NCBI RefSeq assembly: GCF_030929605.1
Contig: NZ_JAVFVS010000011.1
Location: 248,001-312,000, forward strand
DNA: 64,000 nt
Source of the DNA: Flavobacterium sp. LHD-80
GTDB lineage: Bacteria > Bacteroidota > Bacteroidia > Flavobacteriales > Flavobacteriaceae
Direction: 5' to 3'
The notes beneath the pieces are model-generated. The model had not been told where the DNA came from, ran no database searches, and was given only the letters and a program-made list of their open reading frames with translations. Position 1 is the stretch's first letter. Each line of letters begins with the position of its first letter. Below are positions 25,396-34,072 of the stretch, piece by piece. The position numbers and the translations under genes are program-made.

Positions 25396-25947
25396 TTATC
25401 TGTTACGTTCTATAATTTCTGCTAATAATTTTTTAGCGCGTAATAATTTTACTTTTACATTGCTTAAAGGCTCGTCAATTTTGTCTGCGATTTCTTGATA
25501 GGACAATTCTTGGAAGTATCTAAGCTGGATTACTTCCTGATAATGGGGTTTTAATTCTTTGATGCAAAGTAGCAAACGGGATAAATTTTGCTCTTTAATT
25601 AAAGCATCTTCTGCAGAGGGAGTAGGGTCGGCGATATTGTATGCCTGTTGGTCTTCGCTGTCTGTGATTTCGATAAAAAGATTGGTTTTCTTTTTTCGAA
25701 GCAAATCAATATAAACATTTTTTGCAATACTGATTAACCAGGTATTGAATTTGAATTCAGAGTTGTAAGTGGCAATTTTGTCGAAAGCTTTTGAGAAAGT
25801 TTCAATGGTAATATCTTCAGCAGTTGTTTCGTTTTCGGTACGTTTTAGCATAAAGCCGTACACTTCATTCCAGTAAAAATCTAATAAAAAAGTAAAGGCG
25901 ATCTGATCGCCTTTTTTTGCTTTTTCTATTTTAGAATTTATTTCCAA
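25396..25947 (-). CDS. ECF-type sigma-70 factor
   Basis: The 183-residue product has region 2 (about 10-80; A-E-D-I-T-I-E-T-F, T-W-L-I-S-I-A-K-N, D-L-L-R-K-K-K) and region 4 (about 120-180; Y-Q-E-V-I-Q-L-R-Y-F-Q-E-L-S-Y-Q-E-I-A). It has no long C-terminal extension. The only plausible start is TTG at 25947, inside the last codons of the glycosyltransferase gene, giving a 10-bp overlap and probable translational coupling. No anti-sigma factor gene is adjacent. The regulon is unknown. Confidence 0.92.
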   Translation of the reverse strand: MEINSKIEKAKKGDQIAFTFLLDFYWNEVYGFMLKRTENETTAEDITIETFSKAFDKIATYNSEFKFNTWLISIAKNVYIDLLRKKKTNLFIEITDSEDQQAYNIADPTPSAEDALIKEQNLSRLLLCIKELKPHYQEVIQLRYFQELSYQEIADKIDEPLSNVKVKLLRAKKLLAEIIERNR

Positions 25948-27044
25948 TGTACCGGTTTTGAAAAGATATTAGTTATAAAGATATTAATTTGTGTTAATAT
26001 AAGCACTATCTCTACAACTGGAAACCAAATTTTGAGGTCTTTTTCTTTTAATTTTCCTGCCGAAAATCCCATTACTGTCCAAGCTACAGTATAACGTGTT
26101 GCAATAATTGCCAACACAGCAATCCATTGAAATTGGAAAGCCAATAAAAGAATAAAGAATATAAAGAAGAATAGTTGTGAGGTATAAAAAATACCCAACT
26201 GCATTTTATCAAAAAACTTATAATGTTCTGCGGTAGAAACATGTCTTCTTTTTTGACTGAACCATTCTTTATAAGACTCCTTTGGTTTTGAATACGTAAA
26301 ACTTTCTGGATTATATGAAATTGTTGTATTTGATTTGTTTGCGGCTTGGTTGATAAATAAGTCATCATCACCAGAACGAACCTGGATATGATCAATAAAT
26401 CCGTTTACATTAAAAAACTCTTCTTTTTTGTAAGCTAAATTTCGTCCCACTCCCATATATGGAGCTCCAATTTTGGCCCAAGAAAAATATTGAACTGCAG
26501 TTAAAATAGTTTCAAAACGGATGATTTTGTTCAACAATGAACGGTCGATTTTTTCATAACCTCCATAACCTAAAACAATAGTTTTGTTCATGGTAAATTG
26601 CGATGTCATTGAAGTAATCCAGTTTTTAGAAGTTGGATAACAATCAGCATCTGTAAATAATAGGTATTCTTTTTTAGAAGCTTTGATCCCTAGAGTTAAA
26701 GCGTATTTTTTATTTCCCCAGAAAGCTTCGTTGTTTTCAACTTTTACTAAACGAATATTAGAGAATTGTTTTTCAAATTCTTCAAAAACTTCTAAAGTTT
26801 CGTCGCTTGAAGCGTCATCAATCAAAACAATTTCAAAATCAGGATAATCTTGTTCTGCTAAAAGCGGGATGAATTTCTTTACATTTTCTTCTTCATTTTT
26901 AGCGCAGACAATTACCGAAACGGGAAGTTTTTTTGGTGTAATCTCTTGTGGTTTAGCAAAGGCAAACTTTCCAAATACACCTAAGTAATAAAAAAGTTGT
27001 ACAACAACAATAGCAATAAAAAAGTAAAATAAAATTGTAAGCAT
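25938..27044 (-). CDS. membrane-anchored family 2 glycosyltransferase
   Basis: The 368-residue protein has an N-terminal membrane helix (1-25), a GT-A domain with V-S-V-I-V-C-A-K-N-E-E-E-N, D-D-A-S-S-D, the D-A-D metal motif (F-T-D-A-D-C), and Q-K-R-R-H at about 258-262 (the Q-x-x-R-W position of processive GT2 enzymes). Two or three C-terminal membrane helices follow. It probably transfers a sugar to a lipid or envelope glycan. It is immediately upstream of, and overlaps, the sigma factor gene. The acceptor cannot be predicted. Confidence 0.92.
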   Translation of the reverse strand: MLTILFYFFIAIVVVQLFYYLGVFGKFAFAKPQEITPKKLPVSVIVCAKNEEENVKKFIPLLAEQDYPDFEIVLIDDASSDETLEVFEEFEKQFSNIRLVKVENNEAFWGNKKYALTLGIKASKKEYLLFTDADCYPTSKNWITSMTSQFTMNKTIVLGYGGYEKIDRSLLNKIIRFETILTAVQYFSWAKIGAPYMGVGRNLAYKKEEFFNVNGFIDHIQVRSGDDDLFINQAANKSNTTISYNPESFTYSKPKESYKEWFSQKRRHVSTAEHYKFFDKMQLGIFYTSQLFFFIFFILLLAFQFQWIAVLAIIATRYTVAWTVMGFSAGKLKEKDLKIWFPVVEIVLILTQINIFITNIFSKPVHWK

Positions 27045-27127
27045 CTGATTTTAATATCTTTTAATTTCTGAATCTTGCGAGTGCAAATGTACTTATGAAT
27101 TCCTAATTTTCAATGTATAAAACCAAT

Positions 27128-27742
27128 TTACTTTCGGCATTTTGACATTTCTTTTGCAACAGCAATAGCCTGAGGGTTTTCGGTCTTTTCTAATTCCGAA
27201 ATTATGTTTTTATAATTAAAATCATCACGATTTTGAGACAATTTTTTAGTTGCTTGAATTTCACTGATTTCAATCTCAAAACCAAAGATTCCTCTCGCTT
27301 CGCGCATTGTTTTTGCTGATAAATCTTCAACGCGGATTGGGTTTTCTGAATTTGCTTCGTATTTGTCAACTAATTTTTTTAATTGCTCGACCGAAGTTTC
27401 ATAATCTACAATCTTAATTTTTCCGTAAACATGTACGGCTATATAATTCCATGTTGGCACATTTTCATGATCATACCAAGAGGAAGAAATGTAACTGTGC
27501 GGACCGGTAAAAACAGCTAAAACTTCATCATTTTCTGCAAAACCTTCAGCCTGTGGATTCAGTTTTGAAATATGTCCTTGTAAAATTTCTTTTCCATCGG
27601 CATTAATTTCAAGCTCTATCGGAATATGTGTTGCGCATAATTTTCCGTTAGTCTGATTAATCAGAATTCCAAAACTATTTTCTTTTAGAAAAGTTCTGAT
27701 TTCTTCAGGGTTCTCGTTTTTGTATAAGTCTGGAGTGTACAT
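27128..27742 (-). CDS. PaiB-like FMN-binding protein
   Basis: This 204-residue protein of the PaiB/FMN_bind_2 family has a split-barrel flavin-binding fold: M-Y-T-P start, F-G-I-L-I-N-Q, A-T-H-I-P, G-P-H-S-Y-I-S-S-S-W-Y and N-Y-I-A-V-H-V-Y-G. B. subtilis PaiB is described as a negative regulator of sporulation and protease genes, but most members are uncharacterised and no DNA-binding domain is seen. It is probably a flavin- or heme-interacting protein rather than a classic repressor. Start is ATG. Confidence 0.9.
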   Translation of the reverse strand: MYTPDLYKNENPEEIRTFLKENSFGILINQTNGKLCATHIPIELEINADGKEILQGHISKLNPQAEGFAENDEVLAVFTGPHSYISSSWYDHENVPTWNYIAVHVYGKIKIVDYETSVEQLKKLVDKYEANSENPIRVEDLSAKTMREARGIFGFEIEISEIQATKKLSQNRDDFNYKNIISELEKTENPQAIAVAKEMSKCRK

Positions 27743-27754
27743 TTTTTCTTTTTT

Positions 27755-27878
27755 AGGTTCAAAGGCTCAAAGAAACAAAGGCTCAAAGGTTTTTATCTCA
27801 AAAGGACTTCTCCCGAATCCTCGGGATTGCTCAGTTTAACAATGATTGTAAATCCGTGATAATTAGTGAAATTTGTGT
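27755..27878. repeat. intergenic repeat block between murB and paiB
   Basis: It contains GGCTCAAAGAAACAAAGGCT words and the hairpin TCCCGAATCCTCGGGA (27811-27826), a spaced form of the palindrome in lpxK. Confidence 0.65.
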
Positions 27879-27879
27879 T

Positions 27880-28893
27880 TTAAATCACATTTACTTCTGC
27901 TTCAATATGAATTCCGAATTTTTCAAAAACAGTTTTTTGAACTTCTTTTGAAACGGCTAAAATTTCTTGTCCGGTTGCGTTTCCATAATTGACTAAAACT
28001 AAAGCTTGATTTTTGTGAACTCCGGCGTCGCCAAATCGTTTTCCTTTAAAACCAGCCTGTTCTATCAGCCATCCTGCCGGAACTTTTACTTCGGTTGCAG
28101 AAACTTCGTAAAATTTCATTTCTGGAAATTTCTGATGAATTTTTTCAAAATCAGATTTCAATAAAATCGGATTTTTAAAGAAACTGCCACTGTTTCCTAA
28201 TTCTTTTGGATCTGGCAATTTGCTTTGTCTGATCGCAATTACAGCATTGCTGACATCTTTTAATGTTGGTTCAGCAATATTGTTTTTAGCTAATTCAGCC
28301 AAAATATCGCCGTAAGATGTATTGATTTTATGATTGCGTTTTGTCAATTTATAAATAACCGAAGTAATAATAAATTGATCTTTAACTTCATTTTTAAAGA
28401 TGCTTTCTCTGTATCCGAAATTGCATTCGACATTACTGAAAGTTTTTATTTCCTGAGTTGCAATATTTATTGCTTCGCATGAAATAAAAGTGTCTTTAAT
28501 TTCGGTTCCATAAGCACCAATATTCTGAACAGGAGTTGTACCGACATTTCCCGGAATCAATGACATATTCTCTAATCCTCCAAAATTGTTTTCGATTGTC
28601 CAAAGAACGAAATCGTGCCAAGTTTCGCCGGCTTGACTTTCAACCCAAACAAAATCATCGTCTTCTTTAATTATTTCTTTGCCTTTTAAATCAATATGAA
28701 TAACCAGAGCATCAATATCTTTGGTTAAAAGCATATTGCTTCCGCCACCAAGAATAAATTTTTTCTCGTTTTTGTTTTCTTCTAAAATGGTTTTCAATTC
28801 GGCAACCGAATGCACTGCAACAAATTGTTTTGCTTTGGCTTCAATGCCAAAAGTATTGTAGTTTTTTAAAGAAAAATTGGATTGGATTTCCAT
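27880..28893 (-). CDS. murB: UDP-N-acetylmuramate dehydrogenase MurB
   Basis: The 337-residue flavoenzyme reduces UDP-GlcNAc-enolpyruvate to UDP-MurNAc in peptidoglycan synthesis. FAD-binding blocks: L-K-N-Y-N-T-F-G-I (N-terminal), G-G-G-S-N-M-L, the P-G-x-V-G-T-x-P-V-Q-N-I-G-A-Y-G motif, Y-R-E-S-I-F-K, and the catalytic-Ser region G-S-F-F-K-N-P. The long form with the extra C-terminal domain segment (A-G-W-L-I-E-Q-A-G-F-K-G) is type I, like E. coli. ATG start. Confidence 0.97.
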   Translation of the reverse strand: MEIQSNFSLKNYNTFGIEAKAKQFVAVHSVAELKTILEENKNEKKFILGGGSNMLLTKDIDALVIHIDLKGKEIIKEDDDFVWVESQAGETWHDFVLWTIENNFGGLENMSLIPGNVGTTPVQNIGAYGTEIKDTFISCEAINIATQEIKTFSNVECNFGYRESIFKNEVKDQFIITSVIYKLTKRNHKINTSYGDILAELAKNNIAEPTLKDVSNAVIAIRQSKLPDPKELGNSGSFFKNPILLKSDFEKIHQKFPEMKFYEVSATEVKVPAGWLIEQAGFKGKRFGDAGVHKNQALVLVNYGNATGQEILAVSKEVQKTVFEKFGIHIEAEVNVI

Positions 28894-29074
28894 ATATAAA
28901 AGGCTTTTTAATCAGAGTTCAAAAGTAAGGATTATAATTTTTGGTTTAACCGCAAAGACGCAAAGTTTTGCGCAAAGTTCACAAGGCTTTTAATTAAATA
29001 TAAAGTTTTACTTACGATGCACTCAGTTGAATTTTTGTTTTTTGTATGTTTGATTGAATATATTAGGTATAATT

Positions 29075-29800
29075 ATGTCGAAATCATTTCTGAGCTATAA
29101 GATTATCGGTTTTTTAATAGTTACTATGTTTGTTTCTATTGGCTCTAATGCTCAAATGAATATAGTTGGAATTTGGAGTACTAAGGAAATAATTGGCCTT
29201 AATAATGTTCTTGAATATTCTTTAAAAGAGCAAAAGACTCAGGATTTCGGGCGATATTTAACATTCAGAGATGATGGTACTTTTTTAAGTGATGAATATG
29301 GAGAATGTTTAAGTGGTTGTTCTGTTTTTACTTCTGGAAATTATAAAATAATTGACGATTATCACATACATATTAATGTTCGAAAAGTTCATTACAGTGG
29401 TATAACTTGTGGAATGATGAAAGTAGATGAATCGAAGATTATTAAAGATTTAGGCATTTTTTACATTTATAAGGAAGAAGGTTCAATTCGATTGATTTCG
29501 AGTAACGGCATTTTGCAAGATGATAAAGATAAAATGCTTTACACTCAATTGCTTGATTCCTTTGATAAGCAGTGGAAGTCTTATAATTATGTTTGGAGAA
29601 ATACAGATAGTAATCTGCCAGACGAAATTGTGAAAGATTGTGAAGACAAAAGAATACCAGTTGATTTATCTCAATATAAAATAGTTTTTTCTAAAATTGA
29701 AGATTATGGAAATGTCTTTCTTTTTAGGCGAAATGAAGATTTTCATTACGTAGTTTATAATGCTTTTAACAAAAAGGTTTCTTTGGCTTATCGAAAATAA
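29075..29800 (+). CDS. secreted protein of unknown function (lipocalin-like)
   Basis: From the ATG at 29075 the product is 241 residues with a signal peptide (about 1-27, ending S-N-A-Q). The mature part begins I-V-G-I-W-S-T-K-E-I and has F-R-D-D-G-T-F followed by G-N-Y-K-I-I-D-D-Y, the pattern of small lipocalin-like domains. The remaining strand-rich half is not recognised. The frame is also open from TTG at 29054. A good -7 element TATGTTTG is at 29045-29052. No neighbour suggests a role. Repeats flank it on both sides. Confidence 0.7.
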   Translation: MSKSFLSYKIIGFLIVTMFVSIGSNAQMNIVGIWSTKEIIGLNNVLEYSLKEQKTQDFGRYLTFRDDGTFLSDEYGECLSGCSVFTSGNYKIIDDYHIHINVRKVHYSGITCGMMKVDESKIIKDLGIFYIYKEEGSIRLISSNGILQDDKDKMLYTQLLDSFDKQWKSYNYVWRNTDSNLPDEIVKDCEDKRIPVDLSQYKIVFSKIEDYGNVFLFRRNEDFHYVVYNAFNKKVSLAYRK

Positions 29801-29811
29801 GATTTTATAAT

Positions 29812-29883
29812 CGCAAAGACGCAAAGTCTTACGCAATGAACGCAAAGCTTAGCGAACTTTGCGTAAGACTTTGCGTCTTTGCG
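29812..29883. repeat. perfect 25-bp inverted repeat (CGCAAAGACGCAAAG type)
   Basis: Arms 29812-29836 and 29859-29883 are exact reverse complements with a 22-base loop. A half copy (CGCAAAGACGCAAAG) is at 28951-28966. It sits between convergent genes and could fold into a strong hairpin. Confidence 0.85.
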
Positions 29884-29895
29884 GTTAAATTATTT

Positions 29896-30936
29896 TTAAG
29901 AATCAAGAAGCTCATGATATTTCTCCGCAATAACCTTCATATTAATATCATAATTAGCATTTTCTTCTACAAATCTTCTATTTCGAATAATGGCTTCATT
30001 TCTATATTCAGCATTTTCAAAAGACCAAATCAATTCTTCGGCCAGCATTTCGATATTGTCAATTTCAATTAATTGTCCGTTTTCGCGATGCGTAATCCAA
30101 CTTTGATTTCCTGGAATATCCGAAACTACAGGATAACAATTGCAAGCCATAGCTTCAAATAAAGAGGCCGAAACGCCTTCGGTAATAGGCATGCTGATAT
30201 AAATATTGGATTGCTGTAATAATTTAGGAAGTTCTGTATTTGGAATTCTTCCGGTGAAAATTACTTTATTGTCGATTTGCAGTTCTTTGGCTAAATCTTT
30301 TAAAAATTGCAACCGAGTTCCGTCGCCAACAATCGTCAGTGAAAAATCAATTCCTTTTTGATTCAAAATTCCGAAAGCTTTCAATATAGAATCGTGACGA
30401 TATTCGGGCTGTAAAGAACGCGTTACAATCGCTTCGATTTTAGTTGAAGTATTTGTTGATGGCGTAAAAAGCGATAAATCAATTCCTTTTGGAAGAACCA
30501 AAACTTTATTCATATCAACTCCAGTCGCTTTCATATGAATTGCCATTACTGGACCCCAAGCGTGAATTAAATGTGCTTTTTTGAAAGCATATTTCTGAAT
30601 GAATTTTTTAAACGGATATAAAACAGAAGTTTCTGGCCATAAATCCGTTCGGCCTTGTTGTGCAATCGCGATGGTTTTAGATCCTGATAAAGCAGCAAGA
30701 AATCCGTAGCTTGTTGTTCTTTCGGCGATAACCATATCCGGTTTTTCTCTTCGGATTATTTTTCGAATTGAAACTGGCGCGAAGAAATATTCTAGAATAC
30801 GTTTGAATCTTTGATTATTCGAGGTTTGAAGTTCCCAAGTGATAATTTCAAAATCGCCAAATTCTTTCAGACCTTTCATCCAAGTTATGGCGTCAGCGCG
30901 ATAAGATTCTCCAAGAAAAAGTATTTTTCTTTTCAT
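29896..30936 (-). CDS. GT4-like glycosyltransferase
   Basis: The 346-residue product has a GT-B fold. The N-terminal half contains M-V-I-A-E-R-T-T-S-Y-G and G-P-V-M-A-I-H-M-K-A-T-G, and the C-terminal half the GT4/Glycos_transf_1 blocks I-V-G-D-G-T-R-L-Q-F-L, F-T-G-R-I-P-N-T-E-L-P and E-x7-E (E-G-V-S-A-S-L-F-E-A-M-A-C). It probably adds a hexose to an extracellular polysaccharide or glycolipid. It is not part of a visible polysaccharide cluster. ATG start, repeats on both sides. Confidence 0.9.
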   Translation of the reverse strand: MKRKILFLGESYRADAITWMKGLKEFGDFEIITWELQTSNNQRFKRILEYFFAPVSIRKIIRREKPDMVIAERTTSYGFLAALSGSKTIAIAQQGRTDLWPETSVLYPFKKFIQKYAFKKAHLIHAWGPVMAIHMKATGVDMNKVLVLPKGIDLSLFTPSTNTSTKIEAIVTRSLQPEYRHDSILKAFGILNQKGIDFSLTIVGDGTRLQFLKDLAKELQIDNKVIFTGRIPNTELPKLLQQSNIYISMPITEGVSASLFEAMACNCYPVVSDIPGNQSWITHRENGQLIEIDNIEMLAEELIWSFENAEYRNEAIIRNRRFVEENANYDINMKVIAEKYHELLDS

Positions 30937-30950
30937 TCATTTATTGTTTT

Positions 30951-31030
30951 TTGCCACAGATTAAAAAGATTAAAAGGATTTTTGCTGTTGCGAAAAAATA
31001 ATCTGTGTTAATCTTTTTAATCTGTGGCAA
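30951..31030. repeat. perfect 23-bp inverted repeat (GCCACAGATTAAAAAG type)
   Basis: Arms 30951-30973 and 31008-31030 are exact reverse complements around a 34-base loop. It lies between the DUF2461 and glycosyltransferase genes. Confidence 0.85.
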
Positions 31031-31036
31031 ATAAAA

Positions 31037-31714
31037 TTAAAATTCTTCAGTATCTAAAGCACGATTGATAAATTCGTTTAAAGGCTTTAATGCAATTAGT
31101 TTTTTGCTCATTTTCGAAACGAAATCTTTCTGTGTAACTTCAGAAATATCATATTTTTGAGTTGCAGTAAAACTCTTCAATTTTAAAAACTCAATTGCGG
31201 GATGATCTTTTTCGTAACCGCGGGGCATGCTTTTTAGTGAATTATTTTCGTTGATATCAAGACTTCCAAATTCTCTTTTGAAATCTTTATTGTTTAAAAT
31301 TTCTTCTAAATCATCGTGAAAAAAAGCAATTTCTTTTCGAACTTTCTTTAAATCTTCTGATTCCGGAGAATAAAATCCGCCCGCAATAAAACTGGCTCCT
31401 TTTTCAATATGAACATAATATCCCGCACGGTTTAAACCTTTAGTTCCGCCTGACATCCAAACGCCTAAATGCGCTTTATAAGGAGATTTGTCTTTAGAAA
31501 AACGAATGTCTCGATTAATTCTGAAAGTACAGTTTTTAACTTCTAATAATTCTAATGAAGGATCTAGAGGTTTCATAATATCCAGAAAGTCGCTTACCAA
31601 TTGATGGTAATCTTTTTTGAAGATTTCGTATCGTTTTTTATTTTCCTGAAACCAGTCTCTATTGTTGTTCTTTTTTAAATCGTCTAAAAATTGCAATGAT
31701 TCTTTAGTCAGCAT
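31037..31714 (-). CDS. DUF2461 family protein
   Basis: The 225-residue protein fits DUF2461 (TIGR02453): L-K-K-N-N-N-R-D-W-F-Q-E-N-K-K-R-Y near the start, then F-R-I-N-R-D-I-R-F-S-K-D-K-S-P-Y-K and G-x-Y-V-H-I-E, and A-G-G-F-Y-S-P-E. The conserved polar blocks suggest an enzyme, but no activity is established. It stands alone between repeat blocks, upstream of a GT4 gene. Confidence 0.92.
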   Translation of the reverse strand: MLTKESLQFLDDLKKNNNRDWFQENKKRYEIFKKDYHQLVSDFLDIMKPLDPSLELLEVKNCTFRINRDIRFSKDKSPYKAHLGVWMSGGTKGLNRAGYYVHIEKGASFIAGGFYSPESEDLKKVRKEIAFFHDDLEEILNNKDFKREFGSLDINENNSLKSMPRGYEKDHPAIEFLKLKSFTATQKYDISEVTQKDFVSKMSKKLIALKPLNEFINRALDTEEF

Positions 31715-31766
31715 AATCGATTTTTTTTATTGCAGTTAATGTTTGGGCTAATTTACTGATTTAGTT

Positions 31767-31880
31767 CGCCACGAATTTCACGAATTTACACGAATTTTTA
31801 AATTGCTTAATTGTTAAGCTTTGACAAAGTTTAAAACTTTGTCAAAGTTTTAATTCGTGAAAATTCGTGTAATTAGTGGC
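31767..31880. repeat. nested inverted repeats (CGCCACGAATT outer, CTTTGACAAAGTTT inner)
   Basis: The inner palindrome CTTTGACAAAGTTT-A-AAACTTTGTCAAAG (31819-31847) is perfect and lies within an outer imperfect pair of GCCACGAATTTCACGAATT words. A related inner palindrome is at about 59580-59607. Confidence 0.85.
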
Positions 31881-31887
31881 ATAAAAA

Positions 31888-32967
31888 TCACAAATTAAAT
31901 ATTTTATAACTTTGATGCGTTGATTTTACAATTGCTTCCGTTCGTTCAGGATGTGTGTCAGAAATGAAAAGCTGGCCGAAAGTTTCGGTATTTACCATTT
32001 CAACAATTTTTGCAACTCGGGTTTCATCGAGTTTGTCAAAAATATCATCAAACAATAAAATAGGTTTTACACCGCTTTTTTTCTTCAAAAATTCAAATTG
32101 AGCCAATTTTAAAGCAATCAAAAATGATTTTTGCTGTCCTTGTGATCCGAATTTTTTTATTGGATGCGAATCAATTTCAAAAGACAAATCGTCTTTGTGA
32201 GTTCCCGAAGTTGTGTAATGCAACGCTCGGTCTTTATTAATATTTTCCTGAAGAAGCGATAATAAGTCTTTTTCGAATAACTGACTTTCATAAACCAATT
32301 GCACTTTTTCCTCAGATCCAGTTATTGCATGATGGTGTATATTAAATATAGGTATAAACTGTTCCAGAAAATCTTTTCGTTTTTCAAAAATCGATTTTCC
32401 AAATTCATTCAGTTGCTCATTATATATAGATAAGGTGTCGTTGTCGAAAGTATGATTGAGGGCAAAATATTTTAAAAGTGCATTTCGCTGTACAATTACT
32501 TTTTGATACTGAATTAATTGATGCAGATAAGTTGAATCTAATTGCGAAATAACGCTGTCCATAAATTTGCGACGTGTTTCGCTTCCTTCAACAATTAAAT
32601 CACGGTCGGCAGGCGAAATAATCACAAGCGGAATAAATCCAATATGATCTGAAAATTTATCATAGGCTTTTCCGTTTCTTTTTAAAACTTTCTTTTGCCC
32701 TTTTTTTAAACTGCAAACAATTTGCTCTGTTCTTTCGTTTTTTTCTATTTCGGCATCAATTACAAAAAACTCTTCTCCGTGTTTGATATTTTGAACCGCA
32801 AGCGGATTGAAATAGCTTTTTCCGTAAGCCAAATGATAAATTGCATCTAAAACATTGGTTTTGCCAATTCCGTTTTTCCCCACAAAACAGTTGATCTTGA
32901 CGTCGAAATCAAAACTCGCTTCAGAGAAATTTTTATAATTGAATAAAGAAATTTTGTTTAAATGCAT
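31888..32967 (-). CDS. recF: DNA replication and repair protein RecF
   Basis: The 359-residue SMC-like ATPase loads RecA at gaps with RecO and RecR. Visible are F-N-Y-K-N-F near the start, Walker A G-K-N-G-I-G-K-T-N (about 30-38), the ABC signature region (S-G-T-H-K-D-D-L, then G-S-Q-G-Q-Q-K-S), and Walker B with D-loop L-L-F-D-D-I-F-D-K-L-D. It is not next to dnaA/dnaN here. It is divergent from the TPR protein gene at 33209. ATG start. Confidence 0.96.
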   Translation of the reverse strand: MHLNKISLFNYKNFSEASFDFDVKINCFVGKNGIGKTNVLDAIYHLAYGKSYFNPLAVQNIKHGEEFFVIDAEIEKNERTEQIVCSLKKGQKKVLKRNGKAYDKFSDHIGFIPLVIISPADRDLIVEGSETRRKFMDSVISQLDSTYLHQLIQYQKVIVQRNALLKYFALNHTFDNDTLSIYNEQLNEFGKSIFEKRKDFLEQFIPIFNIHHHAITGSEEKVQLVYESQLFEKDLLSLLQENINKDRALHYTTSGTHKDDLSFEIDSHPIKKFGSQGQQKSFLIALKLAQFEFLKKKSGVKPILLFDDIFDKLDETRVAKIVEMVNTETFGQLFISDTHPERTEAIVKSTHQSYKIFNL

Positions 32968-33153
32968 TTTAAGAGGTTCTAAGAAGAAAAATTACTGTTT
33001 TGAAAGCAGTAAAATTGAGGCTGTAAAATTATCTAATTTTATCGATATATGGGGCTTTTGCTCTGTTTCAAGTTGATTTATTTTACCGCTTCCGCGAAAG
33101 GACAAGCTTGGCGGAAAATTATTTTTTTTAAAATAGTGATAAAATTGATTTTT

Positions 33154-33186
33154 TTTGCCTCAGTTTCAAGAAAAATTTTATTTTTG
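33154..33186 (+). promoter_or_regulatory. promoter of the TPR protein gene
   Basis: TTTG at 33154-33157, a 21-base spacer, then TATTTTTG at 33179-33186; the ATG is 22 bases downstream. Confidence 0.6.
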
Positions 33187-33208
33187 CCGTTCACTAAATT
33201 ATTATTAA

Positions 33209-33988
33209 ATGGCAACTTACAATAAAAGAGGATATAAGACACCAAAAGAGAAGGAAGTAAAAGAAGTTAATGAAGAACAACAGGTAATTATTGACGAAAA
33301 AGACAGCACAACAGCTGGTGTTTTTTCAAAATTGGATGAAACTGCTTCAAAAACTGAGGATTGGGTGGCTAAAAATCAAAAAATCATTATTGGTTTAGTT
33401 GCAGGTATTGCAGTGGCTACTATTGGTTATTTGGCTTACCAAAAATTTATTGAAACTCCTAAGCAAGACGAAGCTGCAAATGAAATGTTTGTTGCACAGC
33501 AAAATTTCCAAAAAGCTGTTGATGGTGTTGCAAGTGATTCATTGTACAAATTAGCTTTAAATGGTTCTGAAGGTAAATTCGGATTCGTTAAAATTGCTGA
33601 CGAATATTCTGGAACAGATGCTGGTAACTTAGCAAACTACTATGCTGGTATGGCATATTTGAATACAGGTAAATTTGATGACGCTATCAAATATCTTGGA
33701 GAATTTAAATCTGAAGATGCAATTTTAAGTGCTTTGGCAAAAGGTGCTATTGGAGATGCTTATTCTCAGAAAAATAACCAAAAAGAAGCGTTAAGCTATT
33801 ATGTAAAAGCTTCTGAGTCAAATAAAAATGATTTCACTACGCCTCGTTTCTTGTTAAAAGCGGCTAAAACTGCTTTGGCTTTAGGTCAAAAAGAAGACGC
33901 TTTAAAATATTTAAACGATATTAAGGATAACTTCGATGCAACTCCAGAAGCAGCTTCTGTTGATGTATTGATTGGATTAGCGCAATAA
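33209..33988 (+). CDS. membrane-anchored tetratricopeptide protein (YfgM-like)
   Basis: The 259-residue protein has a charged cytoplasmic N terminus (1-58), one membrane helix (about 61-82, I-I-I-G-L-V-A-G-I-A-V-A-T-I-G-Y-L-A-Y) and a periplasmic TPR array (about 95-255; for example L-A-N-Y-Y-A-G-M-A-Y-L-N-T-G-K-F-D-D-A-I). This is the topology of YfgM, which works with PpiD at the Sec translocon. ribH follows 84 bases later. Confidence 0.88.
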   Translation: MATYNKRGYKTPKEKEVKEVNEEQQVIIDEKDSTTAGVFSKLDETASKTEDWVAKNQKIIIGLVAGIAVATIGYLAYQKFIETPKQDEAANEMFVAQQNFQKAVDGVASDSLYKLALNGSEGKFGFVKIADEYSGTDAGNLANYYAGMAYLNTGKFDDAIKYLGEFKSEDAILSALAKGAIGDAYSQKNNQKEALSYYVKASESNKNDFTTPRFLLKAAKTALALGQKEDALKYLNDIKDNFDATPEAASVDVLIGLAQ

Positions 33989-34072
33989 TTTAATTTCTAG
34001 AGTTCAGATTTTAGATTTTAGATTCGTATTTTAGCAATCTGAAATCTATATTCAAAAATCTAAAATTTAAAG

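Noticed and set aside
33989..34072. FMN riboswitch before ribH
   Set aside because: The 84-base gap is a TTTAGATTTTAGATT repeat and has none of the conserved RFN blocks.
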